Shown piece after piece: positions 1 to 6,500 of a DNA stretch of 7,237 nt. Origin of the DNA: an uncultured Pseudomonadota bacterium (lineage in GTDB: Bacteria; Pseudomonadota; Gammaproteobacteria; Burkholderiales; SG8-39); contig CAIPGJ010000984.1 in the NCBI GenBank assembly GCA_903864555.1, forward strand, positions 1 through 7,237, read 5' to 3'. The notes beneath the pieces were generated by a model that was given only the letters and a program-made list of their open reading frames with translations, had not been told where the DNA came from and did not search any database. The stretch's first letter is position 1. Every line of letters starts with the position of its first letter. A program made the position numbers and the translations under genes.

Positions 1-88
1 CCAGGCGGGTGTCGGCGCCGATGCGTGGTTTCAGCTGACACAGCAGCTCGGCGTACAGGGCTTCGGCGTCGGGGAGTGCAGTGCTCAT
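1..88 (-). CDS. pyrR: PyrR, pyr operon regulator / uracil phosphoribosyltransferase (N-terminal fragment)
   Basis: Only the first 29 codons are present; the gene runs off the left edge. The peptide starts [16 protein letters not shown] and ends KPRIGADTRL. This resembles the N-terminal helix of gammaproteobacterial PyrR, just before the first strand of the phosphoribosyltransferase fold, but no catalytic or PRPP-binding motif is visible. PyrR regulates pyrimidine synthesis genes, and some members convert uracil and PRPP to UMP. The ATG overlaps the ruvX stop codon in an ATGA arrangement (85-88), which suggests translational coupling. Only a weak purine stretch (GGAAAG) lies about 9 nt upstream. 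The identification rests on the short N-terminus plus the familiar order yqgE-ruvX-pyrR, usually followed by pyrB and pyrC. It would be confirmed if the PRPP loop appears in sequence to the left. Confidence 0.68.
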   Translation of the reverse strand, partial: MSTALPDAEALYAELLCQLKPRIGADTRL

Positions 89-573
89 GCGCGTGGGCTT
101 TCCAGGCTGTCGAGATAGGCCTGCAGTATGAGTTGTGCCGCGATGGCGTGGTTGTCCTGCTTGTGCGCGCGGCCACCGCGGCCGCGGCTGCGCAGCAGCG
201 CATCGGCCTCCGCCGAAGTGAGCCGCTCATCCACCAGCACCACGGGCAGGCGGAAGCGGCCTTCGAGCTGGTGGGCGAAACGTCGCGCCCGGCGCGTCAT
301 GTCATGGTCGCCGCCTTCGGCATTCAGCGGCAGGCCGACCACCAGCGTTGCCGGCTGCCATTCGGCGATCAATGCGGCGATCCGGGCGAAGCGCGCCTCG
401 TTGGCTTCGGCGTCGATGAATTCCAGCGGGTGGGCGAGGCGGGTCTGCGCGTCGCCCACCGCCACGCCGATATAGCGCAGGCCGAAATCGAAGGCGATCA
501 GGCCGGACATGGCACCGGTGATCGGCCCGCTCATGTCTGTCGGTCCCACGCTGCCGGGCAAGCTGTCATGCAT
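85..573 (-). CDS. ruvX: RuvX/YqgF, Holliday junction resolvase-fold nuclease
   Basis: A RuvX/YqgF-family protein with an RNase H-like fold. Family members are implicated in processing the 5' end of 16S rRNA and in cleaving Holliday junctions. With the start used here it is 162 residues long. The acidic active site is visible: Asp29 in AFDFG near the first strand, Glu116 in VDERLTS, and Asp140 in [11 protein letters not shown]. The VVGLPLN motif sits at residues 78-84. The start is uncertain. ATG at 573 has a GAGG six nt upstream and overlaps the end of yqgE by 8 bp, so I prefer it. In-frame ATGs at 534 and 510 have poorer ribosome sites, but the one at 510 gives a 141-residue protein starting [10 protein letters not shown], closer to the 138 residues of the E. 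coli protein. The stop overlaps the pyrR start, so the two are probably co-translated. Family assignment is firm; the N-terminus is not. Confidence 0.92.
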   Translation of the reverse strand: MHDSLPGSVGPTDMSGPITGAMSGLIAFDFGLRYIGVAVGDAQTRLAHPLEFIDAEANEARFARIAALIAEWQPATLVVGLPLNAEGGDHDMTRRARRFAHQLEGRFRLPVVLVDERLTSAEADALLRSRGRGGRAHKQDNHAIAAQLILQAYLDSLESPRA

Positions 574-1126
574 GCCCTGCCTCGTCGGAAAAATTGGCGA
601 AATCCAGTCCCAGCAGACCCATGGCTGCCGGCAGGCGCTGTTCGAACGGCAGGTCGAAGAGGATGGCTTCACTGGCCTCCACGGTGAGCCAGGCATTCTG
701 CTTCAGTTCCTGCTCGAGCTGGCCAGCCCCCCAGCCGGAGTAACCCAGGGTGACCAGGAACTTGCCCGGCCCGCGGCCCTCGCCCAGGGCCTCCAGAATG
801 TCGCGCGAAGTGGTAAGCCCTATCCGGTCGCCGATGGCCAGGGTGGATTGCCAGTCACCTGGCGGCTGGTGCAGCACAAAACCATGATCGGTCTGCACCG
901 GTCCGCCAAAGCAGATAGGCCCGCTGCCCATCGCCGGCGACTCCAGGGGCAGCTCCAGTCGCTCGAACAGCGAGGAAAGCTTCATCGCCATGGGGCGGTT
1001 GACCACCACGCCGAGGGCGCCGTCGCCGTTGTGCTCGCAGATATAGGTCAGGGTGCGGGAAAAATTCGGATCCGCCAGGCTGGGCATGGCGATCAGGAAG
1101 TGGTTGGTGAGATTGACGTGGTCCAC
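566..1126 (-). CDS. yqgE: YqgE/AlgH family protein (UPF0301, DUF179)
   Basis: A 186-residue protein that matches the YqgE/AlgH family over its full length. The N-terminal signature [15 protein letters not shown] lies at residues 8-22, followed by [18 protein letters not shown], then [13 protein letters not shown] in the middle and [15 protein letters not shown] near the C-terminus. Members are small cytosolic proteins of unresolved biochemical role; one was linked to alginate regulation in Pseudomonas (hence AlgH). The start is GTG at 1126. No other start codon lies between it and an in-frame stop at 1171-1169, and starting later at Met14 would remove the conserved N-terminus. No Shine-Dalgarno sequence is visible upstream. 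Instead a TACAAT box ends 9 nt before the GTG, which suggests a very short or absent leader. It is the first gene of the minus-strand run with ruvX and pyrR. Confidence 0.93.
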   Translation of the reverse strand: MDHVNLTNHFLIAMPSLADPNFSRTLTYICEHNGDGALGVVVNRPMAMKLSSLFERLELPLESPAMGSGPICFGGPVQTDHGFVLHQPPGDWQSTLAIGDRIGLTTSRDILEALGEGRGPGKFLVTLGYSGWGAGQLEQELKQNAWLTVEASEAILFDLPFEQRLPAAMGLLGLDFANFSDEAGHA

Positions 1127-1134
1127 TAGGCTGA

Positions 1135-1140
1135 ATTGTA
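1135..1140 (-). promoter_or_regulatory. Candidate -10 box of the yqgE-ruvX-pyrR transcript
   Basis: The minus strand reads TACAAT, one mismatch from TATAAT. At the usual 17-nt spacing the -35 hexamer would be GGCGTG (1163-1158), a poor match, so this is a half-supported promoter. Transcription would start about 6-9 nt downstream, essentially at the yqgE GTG at 1126. Confidence 0.35.
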
Positions 1141-1232
1141 CTAGGGATACTCTGAAACACGCCGCTTTTCAGCGCACCTCGACAGGGGTGACGCGGCCGT
1201 TTGTCCGGGAGATTTTCAGATCGGGCACGCTG

Positions 1233-1256
1233 CTGACGCGGTCCTGACACTGTCAG
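1233..1256. promoter_or_regulatory. CTGAC repeat cluster with a perfect 13-bp palindrome, candidate operator
   Basis: Two CTGAC direct repeats start at 1233 and 1244, 11 bp apart (one helical turn). The second forms a perfect palindrome, CTGACA-C-TGTCAG, at 1244-1256. A further CTGAC lies at 1275-1279, and a close copy of the palindrome (CCGACACTGCCA) lies at 1300-1311. The cluster sits in the divergent yqgE/phrB region, 110-190 bp upstream of the phrB start. The spacing and symmetry resemble a binding site for a dimeric transcription factor. No regulator can be named from the sequence, and the arms are too short to exclude chance. Confidence 0.3.
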
Positions 1257-1418
1257 CCCGGGCGTCCATTCCCGCTGACCCGGCACGCTTGGCCAGCGTC
1301 CGACACTGCCACGGCCTGTTCCGGTTTTGTGCCGCTTGGCTGGCGCACGGCATTTGTTGGCGCCGCCGGCTTGCGTTACCGTGGACTCCCCTCTGTCCCG
1401 GTGAATTGTCCACGCTCC

Positions 1419-2858
1419 ATGCACCATGATCCACAGGACGAGCGCGCCCTGCTCTGGTTTCGCCGCGACCTGCGCTTTGTCGACAACGCCGCGCTGTTCA
1501 ATGCGCTGACCCGCTCCCGGTCGGTGTGGTGCGCTTTCGTCTTCGACACCGACATACTGGACGCGCTGCCCTCCCGGCAAGACCGGCGCGTGGACTTCAT
1601 CCATGGCAGCCTGGTCGAGCTGGACGGCATCCTGCGTGAGCATGGTGGCGGCCTGATCGTGCGGCACGGGCGCGCCGCCGATGTCATCCCGAAACTGGCG
1701 GCCGAGCTGGGCGTGGATGCCGTGCATGCCAACCGCGACTACGAGCCACAGGCCTGCGCCCGCGACCAGGCGGTGGCAGCAGCCCTGGCCGAGGATGACC
1801 GGGCGTTTCACCTCTACAAGGACCAGGTCGTCTTCGAGCGCGATGAGGTGATGACGGCCGCCGGCACGCCCTACACGGTATTCACCCCCTACAAGAATGC
1901 CTGGCTGAAGCGCCTGCGGGACAGCCACGTCGAGGCCTTTGCGGTGGAGCAACATGCCGGAGCGCTCAGGCCCCCACCTGCAGGCAGCATTCCGTCGCTG
2001 GAGAAGATCGGTTTTGCCGCCACCGACCTGCGCCGGTTGGGCATCCATCCCGGCGCAGCAGCAGCCGCGGCACTGCTGGAGGATTTCCTCGAGCGCATCG
2101 ATGACTACGGCCGGGCGCGCGACTTTCCGGCCATCAAGGGTCCGTCCTACCTGTCAGTGCATCTGCGCTTTGGCACCCTCTCCATACGCCGGCTTGCAGC
2201 AGAGGCCTTGCGGCGCGGCGGGCGCGGCGCGGAAGTGTGGCTGTCGGAGCTGATCTGGCGCGACTTCTATTTCCAGATCCTGCACCACCACCCGCGCGTG
2301 GTGGAACGGGCCTTCAAGTCCGAATACGACGCGGTGCGCTGGGACAATGACCAGCACCGGATTGCTGCGTGGAAGGAAGGGCGCACCGGCTATCCGCTGG
2401 TCGATGCCGCGATGCGCCAGATCAATGCCACCGGCTACATGCACAACCGGCTGCGCATGGTGGCGGCTTCCTTTCTGGTGAAGGACCTGCATGTGGACTG
2501 GCGCGTGGGGGAAGGCTACTTCGCCAACCAGCTCAATGACTTCGACCTGTCGGCCAACAACGGCGGCTGGCAATGGGCAGCCTCCACCGGCTGCGACGCG
2601 CAGCCCTACTTCCGCATCTTCAACCCGGTAACGCAGTCAGGAAAGTTCGACCCGGACGGCAAGTTCATCCGCCGCTACCTGCCGGAACTGGCCAAAGTGC
2701 CGCTGAAGCGCCTGCACGCGCCGTGGACCATGAGCCCGGAAGAGCAGCAGGCCAGCGGCTGCCTGATCGGCCGCGACTACCCGGCACCGGTGGTGGATCA
2801 CGACCAGGCCCGTCGCATCACGCTGGAGCGCTTCCAGGCGGCGCGCGGGCCGAAGTAA
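1419..2858 (+). CDS. phrB: Deoxyribodipyrimidine photo-lyase, class I CPD photolyase
   Basis: This FAD-dependent enzyme uses blue or near-UV light to split cyclobutane pyrimidine dimers in DNA. It has 479 residues from ATG 1419 (E. coli PhrB has 472). The N-terminal antenna domain opens with LLWFRRDLR (residues 11-19). The FAD domain has SYLSVHLRFGTLS (243-255), LSELIWRDFY (275-284), AAWKEGRTGYPLVDAAMRQ (316-334), MHNRLRMVAASFLVKDL (341-357) and ANNGGWQWAASTG (379-391). The electron-transfer tryptophans align at W318, W361 and W384, the active-site Glu at E277, and the FAD-contacting Asn at N380. The frame is open back to an ATG at 1329, but those 30 residues look unlike the family, so 1419 is chosen by homology. 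The nearest Shine-Dalgarno-like element, GGTGA, is about 14 nt away. The residues where E. coli holds folate (Asn-Glu) are Gln111-Ala112 here. It converges on the cold-shock gene. Confidence 0.96.
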   Translation: MHHDPQDERALLWFRRDLRFVDNAALFNALTRSRSVWCAFVFDTDILDALPSRQDRRVDFIHGSLVELDGILREHGGGLIVRHGRAADVIPKLAAELGVDAVHANRDYEPQACARDQAVAAALAEDDRAFHLYKDQVVFERDEVMTAAGTPYTVFTPYKNAWLKRLRDSHVEAFAVEQHAGALRPPPAGSIPSLEKIGFAATDLRRLGIHPGAAAAAALLEDFLERIDDYGRARDFPAIKGPSYLSVHLRFGTLSIRRLAAEALRRGGRGAEVWLSELIWRDFYFQILHHHPRVVERAFKSEYDAVRWDNDQHRIAAWKEGRTGYPLVDAAMRQINATGYMHNRLRMVAASFLVKDLHVDWRVGEGYFANQLNDFDLSANNGGWQWAASTGCDAQPYFRIFNPVTQSGKFDPDGKFIRRYLPELAKVPLKRLHAPWTMSPEEQQASGCLIGRDYPAPVVDHDQARRITLERFQAARGPK

Positions 2859-2894
2859 ATCGCCACCGGAGGCAGGGCGGGACACAATGAAAAA

Positions 2895-2913
2895 CGGCCC
2901 GCTCAGCGGGCCG
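2895..2913 (-). terminator. Intrinsic terminator of the cold-shock gene, probably shared with phrB
   Basis: A 9-bp perfect GC-rich stem (CGGCCCGCT/AGCGGGCCG) is drawn with a single-base loop at 2904; in RNA the inner pairs would open. On the minus strand it is followed directly by TTTTT (2894-2890), so it is a good rho-independent terminator for the cold-shock gene, whose stop is at 2954. On the plus strand the hairpin lies 37 nt after the phrB stop and is followed by CTTCTCTCT, a weaker U-rich tail, so it may also serve phrB. Confidence 0.85.
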
Positions 2914-2928
2914 CTTCTCTCTGCAGGA

Positions 2929-2944
2929 GCCCCGTCGACGGGGC
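2929..2944. repeat. 16-bp perfect palindrome between the cold-shock stop codon and its terminator
   Basis: GCCCCGTCGACGGGGC is a perfect palindrome. As RNA it would fold into a 6-bp stem with a four-base UCGA loop. It lies 10 nt past the cold-shock stop and 15 bp before the terminator stem, so the 3' end of that mRNA would carry two tandem hairpins. It has no U-tract of its own. A role as a 3' stabilising hairpin is inference. Confidence 0.6.
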
Positions 2945-2953
2945 CTTGCCTGC

Positions 2954-3157
2954 TCAGACTGCCTTGAGGTTGCCTGCAGCCTGCTTGCCACGCTCGGTCA
3001 GCACATCGAAGCTGACGCGCTGGCCTTCCGTGAGCGTCGACATGCCGGCACGCTGCACGGCACTGATGTGAACGAATACGTCTTTCGACTCGCCCTCGGG
3101 TTGAATAAAACCGAAACCCTTGGTTTCGTTGAACCACTTTACGATACCGATAGCCAT
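2954..3157 (-). CDS. CspA-family cold-shock protein
   Basis: A complete 67-residue single cold-shock domain (OB fold) that binds single-stranded RNA and DNA, typical of CspA-family chaperones that melt mRNA structure. It opens MAIGIVKWFNETKGFGFI. The RNP1 motif KGFGFI is at residues 13-18 and RNP2 VFVHIS at 27-32, with the expected aromatic residues W8, F9, F15, F17, F28 and H30. Its length matches the family. The start is certain: ATG 3157 has the sequence AAGGAGGT ending 5 nt upstream, a near-complete match to the 16S rRNA anti-Shine-Dalgarno sequence. The gene has its own candidate promoter, a long structured leader and an intrinsic terminator, so it is probably monocistronic. Bacteria often carry several paralogues, some not cold-induced, so I do not assign a specific csp letter. 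Confidence 0.96.
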   Translation of the reverse strand: MAIGIVKWFNETKGFGFIQPEGESKDVFVHISAVQRAGMSTLTEGQRVSFDVLTERGKQAAGNLKAV

Positions 3158-3162
3158 GGATG

Positions 3163-3170
3163 ACCTCCTT
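3163..3170 (-). promoter_or_regulatory. Strong ribosome binding site of the cold-shock gene
   Basis: The minus strand reads AAGGAGGT, an almost complete complement of the 16S rRNA 3' end, 5 nt before ATG 3157. It fixes the start codon and implies high translation when it is exposed. Confidence 0.9.
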
Positions 3171-3185
3171 GAAGCTTCCGCAGTA

Positions 3186-3206
3186 CGCGCGGACAGATTC
3201 CGCGCG
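3186..3206 (-). promoter_or_regulatory. Stable hairpin in the cold-shock mRNA leader
   Basis: A perfect 8-bp stem, CGCGCGGA/TCCGCGCG, with a five-base loop ends 15 nt before the Shine-Dalgarno sequence. It lies in the predicted 5' untranslated leader. Structured leaders that refold with temperature are known for E. coli cspA mRNA; that this one responds to temperature is inference. There is no U-tract, so it is not a simple terminator. Confidence 0.55.
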
Positions 3207-3373
3207 CAACTCGGGCGCGGTTAGCGAACAACCTAGGCGATTTGGGTGACTTTGTAGTGACCATCCCAGCGGGGAACCACGGTGCGGGAGGGGTAGCTTG
3301 AGAAGGCAGGCCAGAACGTAGAGATTGCCCACGCACTGTGCCCAAACCCATCTGTGGTGTCAATACGGACGTT

Positions 3374-3402
3374 ATCCTAGGGAAACACTGATCAAGTCTC
3401 AA
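3374..3402 (-). promoter_or_regulatory. Candidate sigma-70 promoter for the cold-shock gene
   Basis: The minus strand has TTGAGA (3402-3397, five of six matches to the -35 consensus), exactly 17 nt of spacer, then TAGGAT (3379-3374, four of six to the -10 consensus, with the key bases kept). Transcription would start near 3367, giving a leader of about 210 nt. An alternative TTGACA at 3363-3358 is a perfect -35 but has only CACAGT at the right distance. The rest of the 389-bp gap to chpA codes for nothing I recognise. Confidence 0.45.
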
Positions 3403-3446
3403 ATCGAGGATCACCGTTCAAATGTTTCCTCTGACGTGGGGGATCT

Positions 3447-3469
3447 ACAAGGGGGCATAGCCCACTTGT
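3447..3469. repeat. Imperfect inverted repeat in the gap between chpA and the cold-shock gene
   Basis: Arms ACAAG-x-GGGC and GCCC-x-CTTGT, with a three-base ATA loop, pair over 9 bp with one mismatch inside the stem. It lies 78-100 bp beyond the chpA stop codon and about 45 bp upstream of the cold-shock promoter candidate. Neither strand has a U-tract after it, so it is a poor rho-independent terminator. It may instead protect the chpA mRNA 3' end, or it may be a protein-binding site. Confidence 0.4.
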
Positions 3470-3546
3470 TCAGTCCTTCCCTAGCAACCAGCCGGCCCGG
3501 GCGCAGGCGCGGCATACCCCGAATGCGCAAACCGGGAATGAATGCC

Positions 3547-6500
3547 TCAGGAAGCCCCGAGCAGGGCCTTGATGTGGCCAAGCAGCTCGTCTTCCTGATA
3601 GGGCTTGCCAAGGAACACGTCCACGCCCAGCTCACGCGCGACATTGCGGTGCTTGTCTGCGGTGCGCGAGCTGATCATGATGACGGGCAGGTTGGCGAGG
3701 GTGGCATCAGCGCGCAGGTGGCGGGTCAGCTCAAAACCATCCATGCGCGGCATTTCGATGTCGACCAGCATGACGTCGGGCCGAACTTCCTTCAGTTTTT
3801 CCAGGGCTTCCACACCATCGCGTGCAGTGGCCACGGTATAGCCCTGGCGCTCCAGCAGACGCCCGGTGATCTTGCGCACGGTGAGGGAGTCATCCACCAC
3901 CAGCACCAGTGGCGGCAGATCGACCGCAGCCGGAGACACCGGAGCCGGCGCTGCGGCTGCCGTGAGCGCCACCAGCGGCACCGGATTGAGGATGAGCACG
4001 ATCTCGCCGGAACCCAGCAGGGTCACACCGGCCACGCCCGGCACCGACTGCAACTGCGGGCCCATGGCCTTCACCACCACCTCCTGGTTGCCACCCAGGA
4101 TTTCATCGACCTGCAGCGCCAGCGCACTGGCGCCGCTGCGCATCAGCAGCACCGGGGCCAGCCGCCTGGTTTCGGCCGCGGCGTGCTGCTCGCCCAGCAG
4201 GTGCGACAGGTAACGCATGGGGTAACGACGGCCATTCCACTCGACATGGCCGCGGATCACGACGTCGGCCAGTTGTTCAGGCCGGTACTGCATCACCTGC
4301 TCGACGATGACGGCGGGCAGTGCATCCACGCGCGTACCAGCCCTCACCATGACCACCTGCATCAGCGCCAGCGTGAGCGGCAGATAGACAGTCAGGGTGA
4401 GTCCCTGTCCGGGACGGTTGCCGAGTTCTATCCGTCCGCCCAGCCCGGCCACTTCGCTGCGCACCACATCCATGCCGACGCCGCGACCCGCCGATTGCGT
4501 GAGCTCGGCAGCCGTGGAAAACCCCGGATGGAAAATGACGTTCGCCACTTCCTCGTCGGCCAGCTGTGCTTCGGATGCCAGCAGGCCGGATTGCACAGCC
4601 TTGGCGCGGATGCGCGCCAGGTCCAGGCCGGCGCCATCGTCGGACAATGCAATGCGCATCTCGCCGCCTTCCTGCGACACTTCGATGCGGATGTCACCGA
4701 TCTCAGGCTTGAGTACCGAGACGCGCGCTGCCGGCGTCTCGATGCCATGGGTGACGGCATTGCGCAGCACATGCTCAATGGGCCCGGTCATGCGCTCGAG
4801 CACGGCGCGATCCAGCTCGACGCTGGTCCCGCGCACATCGAGGTTGGCACGCTTGCCGGCGTCCTTGGCCGTCTGGCGCACCACCCGGTAAAGGCGCTCG
4901 GAGAGGGTACCGAAGGCGACCATGCGCACGCGCATCAGGTCCTGTTGCAGTTCCCGGTTCAAGCGTGCCTGGGCAGCCAGCGCCGCATCGGTGCCTTCCA
5001 CCGAGCGCAGCAGGTTCTGGTGCACGGTCTGCACGTCATTGACCGACTCGGCCATGATGCGCGTAAGTTCCTGGAAGCGCGTGAAGCGGTCGAACTCGAG
5101 CGGGTCGAAACCCTCGTTGAGCTCGGCATGCACGCTCTGGGCGGGATTGGCCGCCTGCATCTGCGATTCGGCCTGGATCTCGATTTCGCGCAGTTGAGCG
5201 CGCAGCCTCAGCACGTTGTCGGTGAGCTCCTGCATGGCACCCTTGAGGCCGCGCAGTTCCGATTCGATCCGACTGCGTGCGATGGAGATCTCGCCGGTCT
5301 GGTCGACCATGCGATCCACGGCATCGGCGCGCACGCGCAGCATGGCCGGGCCGCTGGCAACCGGATCAAGGGCAGGCAGGGCACCAGGGCCTTCGGCTTC
5401 GGCCGTCTCGCCTGGCGACGGGGCTGCTGCCACTGCTACGGATGCCGCGGCTGCCTGGGGATGGCGCAATCGCTCTATAAGCTCGCACAGGCGGTCATGG
5501 GAAGCGTCCAGCTCTTCCAGCACCGGTGCGCCGGAGCCTGCCAGTGCCGATTCCACCTTTGATTCCATGTGGTGCGTCAGGTCACCCACCGCCATGGCCC
5601 CGGCCATGCGCGCACTCCCCTTGAGCGTATGCAGGCGGCGATGCAGTGACTGCCCCGTGGCTTTGCCGAGCGCGGCTTCGCCGGACTCGTGCCAGTTGCG
5701 CAGGTCCTGACCGATGGCCGGCACCAGTTCAGCCGCTTCCTCGAGGAACAATGGCAGCAGCTGCAGATCGAGTTCGTCCTGCAGGCGCTGCTCGCGCCGC
5801 TGCAGGGAACGGGTGGTGGACGTGGCAGACGGGGTGAACGGTGCCGACGGTGATTCAGACCCAGCTTCCACGGCTGGCGCAGCATTGCCGGCGGGAACAT
5901 CCTCCGGCCGCTGCAGGCCACCTTCCTCCTCCGGCAGCAATGCATCGGGATCGGCATTGAACACCGGCAGGTCCGGCAGTTGCGGCATGCGTGGTACCGC
6001 CGCTTCTTCCAGGCGCACAATCAGGGCATGCGGCGCATCCGGCACCCGCAGGGCCACGGCCTGCTCGACCATGCCATCCAATGTCTCGATGGCCTCGCCA
6101 ACCAGTGCCTGCTCGGATTCGGACAGGGAATCCTGAGCCAGTTGCTCGAGCGCATGCTCCAGCGCGTAGCCCAGCGCCCGCAGGCCGGCAAGCTGCACCG
6201 TGCCGGCAATGCCCGCCAGGGTATGCGCAGCGCGAATCATGTCATCGGTGACGATGCCGTGCATCTTCAGCGTTTCATGTTCGCCGCGCAGCGTGTTCAT
6301 CAGCGCATGGGCTTCTCCGCTGAACAGGGTGAACACCGTGACGCTGACACGCGCGTCCCCCAGCTGGAGCTGGTTTTCGCTGTCGATGCCGTCGTCATCG
6401 TCACTCTGGTTGCCATCGTTGCCATGGCCTGCTTCGTCGCTCGATGCCGCAGTCCCTGCCTGCCCCTGCGCAAACGGGCCTGCGCCTGCGGGCTCCGGCA

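Noticed and set aside
1329..1418. A 30-residue N-terminal extension of the photolyase from the upstream ATG.
   Set aside because: The residues do not resemble the family, and the conserved LLWFRRDLR motif normally lies about 10 residues from the start, as it does with ATG 1419.
855..2048. A 397-codon open frame on the minus strand spanning yqgE, the divergent gap and the phrB start.
   Set aside because: It crosses two well-supported genes in other frames, is low complexity, has no family resemblance, and would require coding through the promoter region.
3158..3370. An E. coli-type cold box in the cold-shock leader.
   Set aside because: No stretch near the predicted 5' end matches the UGACGUACAGA element well enough to call.
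3139..3414. A 91-codon minus-strand frame overlapping the cold-shock leader.
   Set aside because: It overlaps the cold-shock gene's ribosome site and start, has no ribosome site of its own and no recognisable features.
3420..3560. A possible 6S-like or GGA-motif regulatory RNA in the gap after chpA, based on TTTCCTCTGA-like ends and scattered GGA triplets.
   Set aside because: The closing stem does not pair convincingly, the expected central bubble is absent, and the stretch overlaps the chpA 3' end. Only one isolated hairpin is supportable.
3325..5562. A 745-codon open frame on the plus strand opposite chpA.
   Set aside because: It is antisense to a protein with a complete, ordered set of CheA domains. 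Its translation is rich in His, Gln, Ala and Arg with no recognisable domain, as expected for a shadow frame in high-GC DNA.
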